Part shown: positions 9,606-21,190 of the stretch, one piece after another
How positions within the stretch are numbered: position 1 is the first letter of the stretch
Layout of the letters: the number at the start of each line of letters is the position of its first letter
Origin: Parabacteroides sp. PH5-46
GTDB lineage: Bacteria; Bacteroidota; Bacteroidia; Bacteroidales; Tannerellaceae
Length of the DNA stretch: 64,000 nt
NCBI RefSeq assembly: GCF_029892785.1
Contig: NZ_JARXXA010000013.1
Span: 58,393-122,392, forward strand
Reading direction: 5' to 3'
Program-made: the position numbers and the translations under genes
The notes under the pieces: generated by a model
Told to the model about the DNA's origin: nothing
Seen by the model: the letters and a program-made list of their open reading frames with translations, nothing else
Databases searched by the model: none

Positions 9606-9641
9606 TGAACAAATTGCAACCTAAATATAATTTTAAACGCT

Positions 9642-10976
9642 ATGAAGACAGAATTGATCTTATCTGCTCTAGAAGCAAAGCATCCGGGGGAAAAGGAGTA
9701 TTTACAGGCTGTAAAGGAAGTCCTCATCTCTATTGAAGATGTTTACAATCAACACCCGGAATTCGAGAAAGCAAAAATCATAGAACGTTTGGTAGAACCA
9801 GAGCGTATCATCACTTTCCGTGTACCTTGGGTAGACGACAAAGGGGATGTCCAGGTAAACCTGGGGTATCGTGTGCAGTTTAACAGTGCCATCGGCCCGT
9901 ACAAAGGTGGATTACGTTTTCACCCGTCGGTAAACCTGTCTATTTTGAAATTCTTAGGCTTTGAGCAAACCTTCAAAAATGCGCTGACTACTCTTCCTAT
10001 GGGAGGCGGTAAAGGTGGATCGGATTTCGCACCTCGTGGTAAAAGCGATGGTGAAATCATGCGCTTCTGCCAGGCTTTCATTATGGAGCTATGGCGTAAT
10101 ATCGGGCCCGACACAGATGTGCCTGCCGGTGATATAGGCGTAGGCGGTCGTGAAGTTGGTTATATGTACGGCATGTACAAAAAACTGGCTCGTGAAAACA
10201 CAGGTACTTTCACCGGAAAAGGGCTTGAGTTCGGAGGTTCTATCCTTCGTCCGGAAGCTACCGGATTCGGTTCCTTATACTTTGTTCATCAGATGCTTGA
10301 AACGCATGGTATCGACATTAAGGGGAAAACAGTTGCCCTGTCAGGTTTTGGAAACGTAGCCTGGGGAGCTGCCACTAAAGCGACTGAGTTCGGCGCTAAA
10401 GTAGTTACTATCTCCGGCCCGGACGGATACGTATACGATCCGGACGGTATCTGCGGAGAAAAAATAGATTATATGCTGGAACTGCGTAATTCGGGTAACG
10501 ATATCGTAGAGCCCTATGTGCAACAATATCCGAACGCGAAGTTCTTCCCGAACAAACGCCCATGGGAACAAAAAGTAGACATCGTAATTCCATGTGCTAC
10601 GCAAAACGAGTTGGACGAGAACGATGCCAAACTTATCATTGCTAATAAGGCCATTTGTATAGCTGAAACATCAAATATGGGTTGTACGGCTGAAGCGGTA
10701 GACTTATTCATTGAGCACAAAATGCTATTTGCTCCCGGCAAGGCAGTAAACGCAGGCGGTGTGGCTACATCCGGTTTGGAAATGACACAGAACGCCATGC
10801 ATATCTCCTGGACAGCCGAAGAAGTAGATGCCAAGTTGCATCAAATTATGAGCGCTATCCACGAACAATGCGTTGCTCACGGCAAAGAAGGTAATTACAT
10901 CAACTATGTAAAAGGTGCAAACATTGCCGGCTTCATGAAGGTAGCCAAAGCGATGATGGCACAAGGTGTAGTATAA
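9642..10976 (+). CDS. gdhA: Glutamate dehydrogenase, hexameric type
   Basis: Catalyses reversible reductive amination of 2-oxoglutarate to glutamate, the main ammonium-assimilation route in many gut Bacteroidales. At 444 residues it is of the small-subunit hexameric class. Visible motifs are GPYKGGLRFHPSV, the glycine-rich substrate region LPMGGGKGG with the catalytic lysine, PAGDIGVGGREVGYM, the Rossmann motif SGFGNVAWGA, and GGVATSGLEMTQNA near the C terminus. The class points to NADP(H), but cofactor use cannot be proved by eye. It is a single transcription unit with its own promoter and terminator. Confidence 0.96.
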   Translation: MKTELILSALEAKHPGEKEYLQAVKEVLISIEDVYNQHPEFEKAKIIERLVEPERIITFRVPWVDDKGDVQVNLGYRVQFNSAIGPYKGGLRFHPSVNLSILKFLGFEQTFKNALTTLPMGGGKGGSDFAPRGKSDGEIMRFCQAFIMELWRNIGPDTDVPAGDIGVGGREVGYMYGMYKKLARENTGTFTGKGLEFGGSILRPEATGFGSLYFVHQMLETHGIDIKGKTVALSGFGNVAWGAATKATEFGAKVVTISGPDGYVYDPDGICGEKIDYMLELRNSGNDIVEPYVQQYPNAKFFPNKRPWEQKVDIVIPCATQNELDENDAKLIIANKAICIAETSNMGCTAEAVDLFIEHKMLFAPGKAVNAGGVATSGLEMTQNAMHISWTAEEVDAKLHQIMSAIHEQCVAHGKEGNYINYVKGANIAGFMKVAKAMMAQGVV

Positions 10977-10997
10977 AAAATCAGACGTTACTAAATA

Positions 10998-11040
10998 AAA
11001 ATAGCTCGTGTCTCACTTTTCATAGGACACGAGCTATTTT
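10998..11040. terminator. Bidirectional intrinsic terminator between gdhA and lepA
   Basis: A perfect 15-base stem (AAAATAGCTCGTGTC at 10998-11012 with its complement at 11026-11040) encloses a 13-base loop, with A/T runs on both sides. It serves both converging genes. Confidence 0.9.
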
Positions 11041-11060
11041 ATTTTGGTGACGTCCGGGAA

Positions 11061-12845
11061 TTAATCCAGTTTCAAGACGGCAAGGAAAGCTTTTTGGGGA
11101 ACTTCTACGGTTCCGATCTGCTTCATACGCTTCTTCCCTTCTTTCTGTTTTTCCAAGAGTTTGCGTTTACGCGAGATATCTCCACCATAACATTTAGCTG
11201 TTACGTCTTTACGGACAGCCTTGATGGTTTCGCGGGCAATAATCTTCGAACCGATAGCCGCCTGAATGGCAATATCGAATTGCTGCCGAGGAATCAGTTC
11301 TTTCAGCTTTTCGCACATCCTGCGTCCGAAGGTCACACTATTATCCACGTGTGTCAGCGTAGAAAGGGCATCTACCGGCTCACCGTTCAACAGGATGTCC
11401 AGCTTAACCAGTTTGCTAGGACGGAAATCCTGAATATGGTAATCAAAAGAAGCATAGCCCTTAGAGATACTCTTTAGCTTGTCATAAAAATCGATCACTA
11501 TCTCACCCAAAGGCAGATCATAAAAGATTTCTACCCGGTCGCCGGAGATATAATCCTGCTTAAGCAAAATACCCCGTTTGCCCAGACAAAGCGTCATAAT
11601 AGGGCCGATATAGGCTGTATTGGTAATAACGGAAGCCCGGATATAAGGCTCGTCAATATGTTCTATTAAGGTAGGATCGGGCAGGCCACTCGGATTATGC
11701 ACCTCCATGCAGCTCCCTTTTTTGTCGTACACCTTATAAGATACGTTCGGGACTGTAGTGATCACATCCATGCCGAATTCACGATCCAGACGCTCCTGTA
11801 CAATTTCCATGTGGAGTAATCCCAGGAATCCGCAACGGAAACCAAAACCCAAAGCAGCAGAGCTTTCGGGCTGGAAAGTAAGTGAGGCATCATTCAGTTG
11901 GAGCTTTTCCAGAGAAGTTCGCAAGTTTTCAAAGTCTTCACTCTCGATGGGGTACACTCCGGCAAACACCATCGGTTTTACTTCTTCAAAGCCGGCAATA
12001 GCCTCTGCCGCTCCTCCTTTTATATGCGTGATGGTATCCCCTACCCTTACCTCTTTAGAGGTTTTTATTCCGGAGATAATATATCCCACATCGCCGGTTC
12101 GTATTTCGCTCCGGGGAGACATCTGTAATTTCAAGATTCCCACCTCATCGGCATCATATTCCTTGCCCGTAGCGATAAACTTCACGTGATCTCCTTTACG
12201 AATCACCCCGTTTACTACTTTAAAATAAGCTATAATTCCACGGAAAGAATTAAATACAGAGTCGAAGATCAGGCATTGTAGCGGAGCTTCCGGGTCTCCT
12301 TTGGGAGACGGTACTTTTTCTACAATAGCATCCAGTATTTCATAAACACCTTCACCCGTTTTTCCGCTGGCACGAAGGATATCTTCACGCTTACACCCCA
12401 GCAGCTCTACGATCTGGTCTTCTACCTCATCCGGCATGGCACTGGGCAGGTCTATCTTATTAATAATCGGAATAATCTCCAAGTCATGTTCGATAGCCAT
12501 ATACAAGTTGGAAATAGTCTGTGCCTGAATACCCTGAGCGGCATCTACAATAAGCAAAGCTCCCTCACAAGCTGCAATGGAACGAGAAACTTCATACGAA
12601 AAATCTACGTGCCCCGGAGTATCAATCAGGTTCAGGGTATATTTTTCGGTATTGCGGGTATATTCCATCTGGATGGCATGGCTTTTAATCGTGATACCAC
12701 GTTCACGCTCCAGATCCATATCATCCAGAATTTGTGCTTGCGAATTACTTTCTATGGTTTTAGTATATTCCAGCAAACGGTCGGCCAGGGTACTTTTCCC
12801 ATGGTCTATATGGGCAATAATACAGAAATTGCGAATATTGTTCAT
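11061..12845 (-). CDS. lepA: Elongation factor 4 (LepA) GTPase
   Basis: A ribosome-associated GTPase that back-translocates or remodels stalled elongating ribosomes. All G motifs are visible: [34 protein letters not shown] and NKIDLP. The LepA-specific C-terminal domain ends in [18 protein letters not shown]. The length of 594 residues is typical. It is divergent from the TPR gene; its promoter lies at 12867-12874. Confidence 0.98.
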   Translation of the reverse strand: MNNIRNFCIIAHIDHGKSTLADRLLEYTKTIESNSQAQILDDMDLERERGITIKSHAIQMEYTRNTEKYTLNLIDTPGHVDFSYEVSRSIAACEGALLIVDAAQGIQAQTISNLYMAIEHDLEIIPIINKIDLPSAMPDEVEDQIVELLGCKREDILRASGKTGEGVYEILDAIVEKVPSPKGDPEAPLQCLIFDSVFNSFRGIIAYFKVVNGVIRKGDHVKFIATGKEYDADEVGILKLQMSPRSEIRTGDVGYIISGIKTSKEVRVGDTITHIKGGAAEAIAGFEEVKPMVFAGVYPIESEDFENLRTSLEKLQLNDASLTFQPESSAALGFGFRCGFLGLLHMEIVQERLDREFGMDVITTVPNVSYKVYDKKGSCMEVHNPSGLPDPTLIEHIDEPYIRASVITNTAYIGPIMTLCLGKRGILLKQDYISGDRVEIFYDLPLGEIVIDFYDKLKSISKGYASFDYHIQDFRPSKLVKLDILLNGEPVDALSTLTHVDNSVTFGRRMCEKLKELIPRQQFDIAIQAAIGSKIIARETIKAVRKDVTAKCYGGDISRKRKLLEKQKEGKKRMKQIGTVEVPQKAFLAVLKLD

Positions 12846-12866
12846 CTGCTATATTTATTTGGTGTG

Positions 12867-12874
12867 CAAAGATA
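12867..12874 (-). promoter_or_regulatory. -7 promoter element for lepA
   Basis: Minus-strand TATCTTTG matches TAnnTTTG, 21 bases before the lepA start codon. It sits almost back-to-back with the TPR gene promoter. Confidence 0.6.
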
Positions 12875-12895
12875 GGTATTTTAGGGCAAAAATTA

Positions 12896-12903
12896 TATTT
12901 TTG
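12896..12903 (+). promoter_or_regulatory. -7 promoter element for the TPR gene
   Basis: TATTTTTG matches TAnnTTTG, 19 bases before the start at 12923. This implies a leader of only about 10-15 bases. Confidence 0.5.
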
Positions 12904-12922
12904 GCATATCATTCAACAAGAT

Positions 12923-15088
12923 ATGACAATAGAACAAATAAATAAGGCATATAACCGAACCATTGGTTCGTTAGACAACAAAGAATTAAAGAGCGCTTTC
13001 GATACTTTACAGGCGCTTATAGCGGGAAGTGATGATTATACGTTTCAGGAAAAACTAAACGAGCTGCAGGAAACCTATCAGTACATGCTGCGCTACCGGA
13101 TGGAGGGCGTAAAGGATCCGATGCAGGAATCTATCTATCTGAACCTGCAAGCTTCTACTTATGAACTGTCCGATCAGATTAAACATAAGTTACTGGCAGT
13201 GGAATCATCGCACATTTTCTACAACCGGAGACGTAGTTTACAGGTTTTGCCCAAATCTTCTTATACCGACCTATACAAGCGATTGTCTACTTACTCCGAA
13301 ACAAATAATGATGTAGAGTATGAAACGACTCTGTCGCTCCTGTTCAATAAAATCTGGGTGTCCGACCCGCTTACTCCCGAAGAAAGCCTGGCGATCAAAC
13401 AGATATTAGACGATACCTTGTTGCCCTTTACCGCAGGCTGCCAGATCGTGTCTGCCTTGTTCTTGGGTATGCAGACGGCATTCGACAAAGAAAAGCTACT
13501 TTTATTATTTGACGCCGCCAGTGTATCGGCTGAAAAGGAAGTAAGAGTTCGCGCCCTTATCAGCGTATTGCTTTCATTATATATATACAAAAAACGCACT
13601 CCCTTATATCCACAGATAGAGAACCGGCTGGCTACAGCTGCCGAAGAGCCGGGATTCACCAACGCAATCCTTACGATTACGCTCCGCTTTATCCTGGCAA
13701 GGGAAACAGAAAAGATATCCCGGAAGCTACAAGACGAAATCATCCCCGAGATGATCAAACTAAGCCCGAAGATCAGTAAAAAGATAAACCTGAGCGATTT
13801 CTCTCCCGAACACTTAGGAGACGAGATGAATCCCGACTGGCAAGATCTTTTTGCCGACAGCGCATTAGGTAAGAAAATGGAGGAATTTGGCGAGTTGCAA
13901 CAGGAAGGGGCAGACATTATGCACTCTACATTCGTCCATCTGAAGAATTTCCCATTCTTCCGCGAGTTGAGTAACTGGTTCTTGCCTTTCACACCGGATC
14001 ATTCGTCATTCGGAGGCAAATTCAAACAGGAAAACAGCGAGAAGGAAGTTCTCGAAATTATGACCGATGCATCCTTTATGTGCAATTCCGACAAGTACTC
14101 GCTCTACTTCAGCATGATGCAACTACCGGAAGCTGCCCGCAAAATGATGGCCGGGCAATTCAATAGTCAGGCTGCCGAGATGATTCAGCAGAAAAAAGAA
14201 GACCTTGTTAGCAAACGAATCAAATTCGAAGCCATAGCCGGACAGTATGTTCAGGATTTATATCGGTTTTACAAATTATATCCTTCCCGTCTTGATTTTG
14301 ACGATATATTCAGTCTGCCGCTCGACTTCCATAATCTTCCGATTTTTCAGCCATACATATCCGATCAGGAGAGCCTGACAACGATTGCCGAATACTACCT
14401 CCGGAAGCACTATTTCGAAGATGCCTTGGTAATATTCAATCATCTGTCAAACCTGAACAAAGAGAGCGATATCCTTTTCCAAAAAATCGGCTATTGCAAG
14501 CAAATGACAGGAGATATGGACGGAGCCTTAGACGCATACCTATATGCCGACCTATTGAACCCGGACAGCAAATGGACCATCCGCAGGATTGCAGGATGCT
14601 ACCGTTCGCTAAAACAGCTGGAAGAAGCCCTGGAATACTATCGCCGTTACGAAGAACTAAGTCCGGACGACCTATCAGTGCAGATCAGCATCGGACACTG
14701 CCATCTGGAACTTAAGAATTACACCGAGGCTCTGAAGTATTATTTCAAGGTAGAATACCTCGATACAAAGAGCCATAAGGCTTGGCGACCGATCGCATGG
14801 TGCTCATTCCTGACCGGCAAATACGATCAGGCGCGCAACTACTATCATAAGATACTCACGAATCAACCGAACATGCAAGACTTCCTGAATGCCGGACATA
14901 CCGAGTGGGCCTTGCAAAATATTAAAGGCGCCATCGACTACTACAAGCAGGCAATCCAACAGGAAGATAATGATTTTCAAAAGTTCAGGGAACAGTTCAT
15001 ACAAGACATCCCCGACCTGGTGATAGCAGGCATTGAAGAGTCAGAAGTCCCCCTCATATTAGATCAACTACGCTACATACTTTCATAA
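12923..15088 (+). CDS. Tetratricopeptide-repeat protein of unknown role
   Basis: A 721-residue protein with no signal peptide or membrane segment, so probably cytoplasmic. Its first two thirds are helical and unrecognised. About residues 490-690 hold several TPR units with the usual A/Y/G/P pattern, for example DMDGALDAYLYADLLNPDS, QLEEALEYYRRYEELSPDD and NYTEALKYYFKVEYLD. TPR proteins act as protein-protein scaffolds; no partner can be named. It stands alone between lepA and eno, with a promoter and a terminator of its own. It seems conserved in Bacteroidales, judging by general resemblance only. Confidence 0.8.
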   Translation: MTIEQINKAYNRTIGSLDNKELKSAFDTLQALIAGSDDYTFQEKLNELQETYQYMLRYRMEGVKDPMQESIYLNLQASTYELSDQIKHKLLAVESSHIFYNRRRSLQVLPKSSYTDLYKRLSTYSETNNDVEYETTLSLLFNKIWVSDPLTPEESLAIKQILDDTLLPFTAGCQIVSALFLGMQTAFDKEKLLLLFDAASVSAEKEVRVRALISVLLSLYIYKKRTPLYPQIENRLATAAEEPGFTNAILTITLRFILARETEKISRKLQDEIIPEMIKLSPKISKKINLSDFSPEHLGDEMNPDWQDLFADSALGKKMEEFGELQQEGADIMHSTFVHLKNFPFFRELSNWFLPFTPDHSSFGGKFKQENSEKEVLEIMTDASFMCNSDKYSLYFSMMQLPEAARKMMAGQFNSQAAEMIQQKKEDLVSKRIKFEAIAGQYVQDLYRFYKLYPSRLDFDDIFSLPLDFHNLPIFQPYISDQESLTTIAEYYLRKHYFEDALVIFNHLSNLNKESDILFQKIGYCKQMTGDMDGALDAYLYADLLNPDSKWTIRRIAGCYRSLKQLEEALEYYRRYEELSPDDLSVQISIGHCHLELKNYTEALKYYFKVEYLDTKSHKAWRPIAWCSFLTGKYDQARNYYHKILTNQPNMQDFLNAGHTEWALQNIKGAIDYYKQAIQQEDNDFQKFREQFIQDIPDLVIAGIEESEVPLILDQLRYILS

Positions 15089-15089
15089 A

Positions 15090-15118
15090 AAAAGAGAGAC
15101 CCAAAAGGCCTCTCTTTT
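15090..15118. terminator. Intrinsic terminator between the TPR gene and eno
   Basis: A hairpin with AAAAGAGAGACC (15090-15101) against GGCCTCTCTTTT (15107-15118) and one internal mismatch. A/T tracts on both sides suit the two converging genes. Confidence 0.8.
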
Positions 15119-15138
15119 CGTTTTATATTTTACTGAGA

Positions 15139-16425
<1,287 letters not shown>

Positions 16426-16463
16426 TTATATATATTAAATAATGTAGTGAACATTTCCAGCCA

Positions 16464-16471
16464 CAAAGATA
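16464..16471 (-). promoter_or_regulatory. -7 promoter element for eno
   Basis: Minus-strand TATCTTTG matches TAnnTTTG, 41 bases before the eno start codon. Confidence 0.6.
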
Positions 16472-16606
16472 ATAAATTGTAGTGTTTAAAAACAGATTTT
16501 GAAGAACAAAAAAACAAAAGGGGAACCGACATCACGTCGCCACCCCTCCCTTAACTTAAACGCCAAAACTAAATCTAAACAAAAAACACAAATAATGATA
16601 ATATCC

Positions 16607-17128
16607 TTATCTATCTTTGTTGTTATTTCTTTTCTCCCTCGACCCTCTCATAAATTCACGTGCGAACTTAAATTCCGCATCTCTGTATTTATACAGTTTT
16701 GCCGGGGGAAGTATCTTTTTAAATTTCTCGTAATATTCTTTTTCCAACTCTGCTTCTTTCAGACCTACATTCAAACATTCGTCAATTACCTGAACATATT
16801 CTACATCAGTCGGACTTGTCTTTGATTTCATTTCTTTGGAAATTTTGCGGCATTTGTGCCCTGCTTCGAATTTCTTCTGTTGTAACTCTTCACACAAAGG
16901 CATAAAATCTGCGGCCTCTTCAGGGGTAAGGGAAAGTTCTGCTGTGATAAAAGCTCTTTTTTTTGCCAAAAACACTTCTTTATCAAATTGTCTTTCAGGC
17001 CTACCTTTCTCCTGAGCGTCTATTCCCAAAGGGGATAAAATCATAACCGCCACAAATGTAAGAATAAATATTTGATTCTTACAAAGAATATTACAAAAAT
17101 ATCCTAAAAACCTCATTTTCCCATTCAT
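16607..17128 (-). CDS. Small periplasmic helical protein in a sigma-factor operon
   Basis: A 173-residue protein with an N-terminal hydrophobic export segment (QIFILTFVAVMILSPLGID). The mature part is charged and helical, with SLTPEEAADFMPLCEELQQK, a pattern seen in Spy/CpxP-like periplasmic proteins of Bacteroidetes. A second ATG at 17116 is an equally possible start. It starts 1 base after the stop of the anti-sigma candidate and is third in an operon led by an ECF sigma factor. By position it may sense or buffer envelope stress; this is inference. Confidence 0.6.
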   Translation of the reverse strand: MNGKMRFLGYFCNILCKNQIFILTFVAVMILSPLGIDAQEKGRPERQFDKEVFLAKKRAFITAELSLTPEEAADFMPLCEELQQKKFEAGHKCRKISKEMKSKTSPTDVEYVQVIDECLNVGLKEAELEKEYYEKFKKILPPAKLYKYRDAEFKFAREFMRGSREKRNNNKDR

Positions 17129-17129
17129 T

Positions 17130-17522
17130 TTATTCGTAATTGCTTAATTCTTCTGCTAAAATATAACTTGTATATTGGTTTTCGAGATATTCCAAATACT
17201 CCTCCTCTTCATCTCCCTGCAATGTAGCAAGCACCGGCGTAGTAACAGTGGATTGTATCGCCAATGTATCCGTGTGCGCTAATTGCGTAGAGCTATCTAT
17301 CCCTACGATGGCTTTAAAGAACAGACCTAAGCCCGCAAACACAGCAGCCATATAGAGCCAAGGCCGGACACGATCGAGCATGGTGACCTTTTTCGGCGCA
17401 CTATACGTCTTCTCCGGGAGCTGTTCCATCATCCGGGACGTAAAACTCTCAAAATAACCTTCTGGCACCTTGAATGAATTTCCCCCTTTTAGAAGCTCAA
17501 TATCTTTTAACTCTTTTTTCAT
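17130..17522 (-). CDS. Single-pass membrane protein, candidate anti-sigma factor
   Basis: A 130-residue protein with a short N-terminal cytosolic part (FKVPEGYFESFTSRMMEQLP, common in Bacteroidetes anti-sigma-like proteins). It has one membrane helix (PWLYMAAVFAGLGLFFKAIV, about 52-71) and an acidic periplasmic tail. It lies between the ECF sigma gene (48 bases upstream) and the periplasmic protein gene. No zinc-binding ASD motif (HxxxCxxC) is visible, so an anti-sigma role rests on topology and gene order. Confidence 0.6.
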   Translation of the reverse strand: MKKELKDIELLKGGNSFKVPEGYFESFTSRMMEQLPEKTYSAPKKVTMLDRVRPWLYMAAVFAGLGLFFKAIVGIDSSTQLAHTDTLAIQSTVTTPVLATLQGDEEEEYLEYLENQYTSYILAEELSNYE

Positions 17523-17570
17523 ACTATTTTATGCTTTTTATAGTCTTTGACAATACAACAAACAAAAGGT

Positions 17571-18122
17571 TTAAAGGTCTTTTGTTAAAAACTCCTCTAC
17601 TTTTTTTACCGCATGATGGTAAGAGGCTTTCAGAGCTCCGACCGAGGTTCCGAGTATATCCGACATTTCGTCGTATTTCATTTCGTCAAAATACTTCATA
17701 TTGAAAACAAGCCGCTGTTTTTCCGGTAACGTCAGAATGGCTTCCTGCAGTTTCATCTGCGCTGCGTCTCCGTCAAAATATTCATCTCCTTTTAAGCGCT
17801 CCAGCAAGAACACATCCGTATCATCAATTGACACATTATTTATATTGCGTTGCTTGTTTAAAAAAGTAATACATTCATTAATGGCTATCTTGTACAGCCA
17901 GGTAGACAATTTGGCTTCGCCTCTGAAATGCTCTATGTTCATCCATGTCTTAAGAAAAGTGTTCTGCAATATATCATTCGCATCATCATGGCTCAATACC
18001 ATTTTACGAATTTGCCAATATAACTTCTCGCTATACATACCGACGACATAGGAAAATGCATCCCTTTGGGAGGCAGGTTCCCGCAAACGCGCTACAAGTT
18101 CATCTTCCGTATATTGTTGCAT
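17571..18122 (-). CDS. ECF-family RNA polymerase sigma factor
   Basis: A 183-residue group 4 sigma factor. Region 2 is visible in DANDILQNTFLKTWMNIEHF and STWLYKIAINECITFLNK, and region 4 in LPEKQRLVFNMKYFDEMKYDE followed by the HTH SVGALKASYHHAVKKVEEFL. There is no region 1 or 3. It leads a three-gene unit with a membrane protein and a periplasmic protein, the usual layout for an envelope-stress regulon. Minus-strand TTACTTTG just upstream (near 18171-18178) is a weak promoter candidate. Confidence 0.93.
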   Translation of the reverse strand: MQQYTEDELVARLREPASQRDAFSYVVGMYSEKLYWQIRKMVLSHDDANDILQNTFLKTWMNIEHFRGEAKLSTWLYKIAINECITFLNKQRNINNVSIDDTDVFLLERLKGDEYFDGDAAQMKLQEAILTLPEKQRLVFNMKYFDEMKYDEMSDILGTSVGALKASYHHAVKKVEEFLTKDL

Positions 18123-18159
18123 TATCCGTCTTTTGGCTGTAAATATATTAAAAACTTCT

Positions 18160-18167
18160 TACTTTTG
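18160..18167 (+). promoter_or_regulatory. -7 promoter element for zupT
   Basis: TACTTTTG matches TAnnTTTG 19 bases before the zupT start. TTTG at 18132-18135 is a -33 candidate with a longer than usual spacer of 24 bases. Confidence 0.55.
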
Positions 18168-18186
18168 TTTTACAAAGTAAGTCTTT

Positions 18187-18984
18187 ATGGATACTCAAAC
18201 GATATTAACCGCTTTCGGGCTGACACTTATTGCCGGATTATCGACCGGCATAGGTAGTATTATGGCATTTTTCACCCAGCGCACAAACACTAAATTCTTA
18301 TCCACGGCATTGGGGTTTTCAGCCGGTGTTATGATCTATGTTTCTTTTATGGAAATGATGTCGGAGGCCAAAGCCGGGCTTATCGAGCATTTTGGTGAAC
18401 GAACCGGCACACTCTATCTGCTTTTGGCGTTCTTTGGAGGGATGGGATTCATCAACCTGATAGATTTTTTGATTCCGGAAGATAAAAACCCGCACGAAAT
18501 GAAGGATATTTCCGAATTGGATAAAAAGCAGGCCGGTCTGAAAAGAACCGGTCTACTGGTGGCTTTATCTATTGGTATTCACAACTTTCCGGAAGGTATC
18601 GCTACGTTTACGTCTGCTTTAAACAGCCTTGAGGTAGCTCTCCCCATCACATTTGCTATTGCCATTCACAACATCCCCGAAGGTATAGCCGTATCTGTAC
18701 CTATTTATCAGGCTACGGGAAACAAAAAAAAGGCATTTTTTCTTTCCTTCCTTTCTGGCATGGCCGAACCGATTGGCGCCTTGGTTGGCTTTCTGATCCT
18801 TATGCCTTTCTGGACTCCTTCCATCAACGGATTTATACTGGCCGCCGTATCTGGCATCATGGTCTTCATCTCAATGGATGAACTTCTTCCCAGCGCTCAA
18901 AAATACGGAGAGCACCACCTTTCCATCCTCGGTTTGGTAGCCGGTATGGTTGTCATGGCAGCAAGCCTCTTCCTCTTTATATAG
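18187..18984 (+). CDS. zupT: ZIP-family metal transporter (ZupT type)
   Basis: An inner-membrane importer of Zn(II) and related divalent cations. The 265 residues form about eight membrane helices. The two ZIP signature motifs in consecutive helices are intact, IGIHNFPEGIATF and IAIHNIPEGIAVS, which carry the His/Asn/Glu metal ligands. A later helix holds MAEPIGALVG, also typical of ZupT. The gene stands alone. Confidence 0.93.
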   Translation: MDTQTILTAFGLTLIAGLSTGIGSIMAFFTQRTNTKFLSTALGFSAGVMIYVSFMEMMSEAKAGLIEHFGERTGTLYLLLAFFGGMGFINLIDFLIPEDKNPHEMKDISELDKKQAGLKRTGLLVALSIGIHNFPEGIATFTSALNSLEVALPITFAIAIHNIPEGIAVSVPIYQATGNKKKAFFLSFLSGMAEPIGALVGFLILMPFWTPSINGFILAAVSGIMVFISMDELLPSAQKYGEHHLSILGLVAGMVVMAASLFLFI

Positions 18985-18997
18985 CAATGCTTTTTTC

Positions 18998-19084
18998 GCA
19001 GTACGCAGAACGGAACACGCAGAACGCTTTTTCCCCTTTGAGGGTATGAATTTCCCGTTCTACGTATTCCGTTCTGCGTACTGC
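18998..19084. repeat. Inverted repeat of the GTTCTGCGT family, intergenic copy
   Basis: Arms of 29 bases (18998-19026 and 19056-19084) match at 27 positions when one is reversed, with a 29-base loop. Each arm holds two related blocks built on GTTCTGCGT. A single arm with one difference from the left arm is found at 54976-55004 inside a coding sequence. Confidence 0.85.
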
Positions 19085-19086
19085 AT

Positions 19087-19119
19087 AAAAAAGGAGAAGC
19101 GTTTTGCTTCTCCTTTTTT
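19087..19119. terminator. Intrinsic terminator of groL and zupT
   Basis: A perfect 14-base stem (AAAAAAGGAGAAGC with GCTTCTCCTTTTTT) with a 5-base loop lies directly after the groL stop codon. It is symmetric, so it works for both converging genes. Confidence 0.9.
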
Positions 19120-19122
19120 AAA

Positions 19123-20769
<1,647 letters not shown>

Positions 20770-20786
20770 TTACTATCTATTTTATT

Positions 20787-21056
20787 TTAAATAATTGCTA
20801 AAATATCAGATTGACGCATAATCAGATACTGCTCGCCTTCCAACTCAAGTTCTGTTCCGGCATATTTGCCGTATAACACACAATCACCAGATTTTACAAT
20901 CATATCCTCATCTTTTGTACCGTTACCTACGGCTACCACTTCACCTTTCAAAGGTTTTTCTTTTGCCGAATCAGGAATAATGATTCCACCAACTGTTTTT
21001 TCTTCTGCTGCAGCAGGCTTAACCAGCACTCTGTCTGCTAATGGCTTAATCTTCAT
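20787..21056 (-). CDS. groS: Co-chaperonin GroES
   Basis: The 10-kDa lid of the GroEL chamber. At 89 residues it begins with [14 protein letters not shown], contains the mobile-loop region [18 protein letters not shown] and ends with the beta-strand [12 protein letters not shown]. It is first in the groS-groL operon. Confidence 0.98.
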   Translation of the reverse strand: MKIKPLADRVLVKPAAAEEKTVGGIIIPDSAKEKPLKGEVVAVGNGTKDEDMIVKSGDCVLYGKYAGTELELEGEQYLIMRQSDILAII

Positions 21057-21141
21057 TTTTGTTATTTTTTAATTGTTTGTAATTGATTATGTAGTCATTT
21101 TTTGTCTAAGCTTATGCGAAATCTGTGCCAATCTTTTCAAA

Positions 21142-21168
21142 CTGACAGGATGTTATTTTGCCTGACAT
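21142..21168 (-). promoter_or_regulatory. Candidate heat-shock control region upstream of groS
   Basis: Two direct TGTCAG hexamers on the minus strand (21162-21167 and 21142-21147) are 20 bases apart, about 85-110 bases before the groS start. No TAnnTTTG element was found in the 21057-21190 interval, unlike most operons here. Whether the hexamers are a promoter, an operator or chance is open. Confidence 0.3.
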
Positions 21169-21190
21169 TCACTGTGACGTTTTGGCAGAA

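Noticed and set aside
13291..13992. A 233-codon minus-strand frame
   Set aside because: It is antisense to the TPR gene, contains no domain, and its Ser-rich composition reflects the complementary strand.
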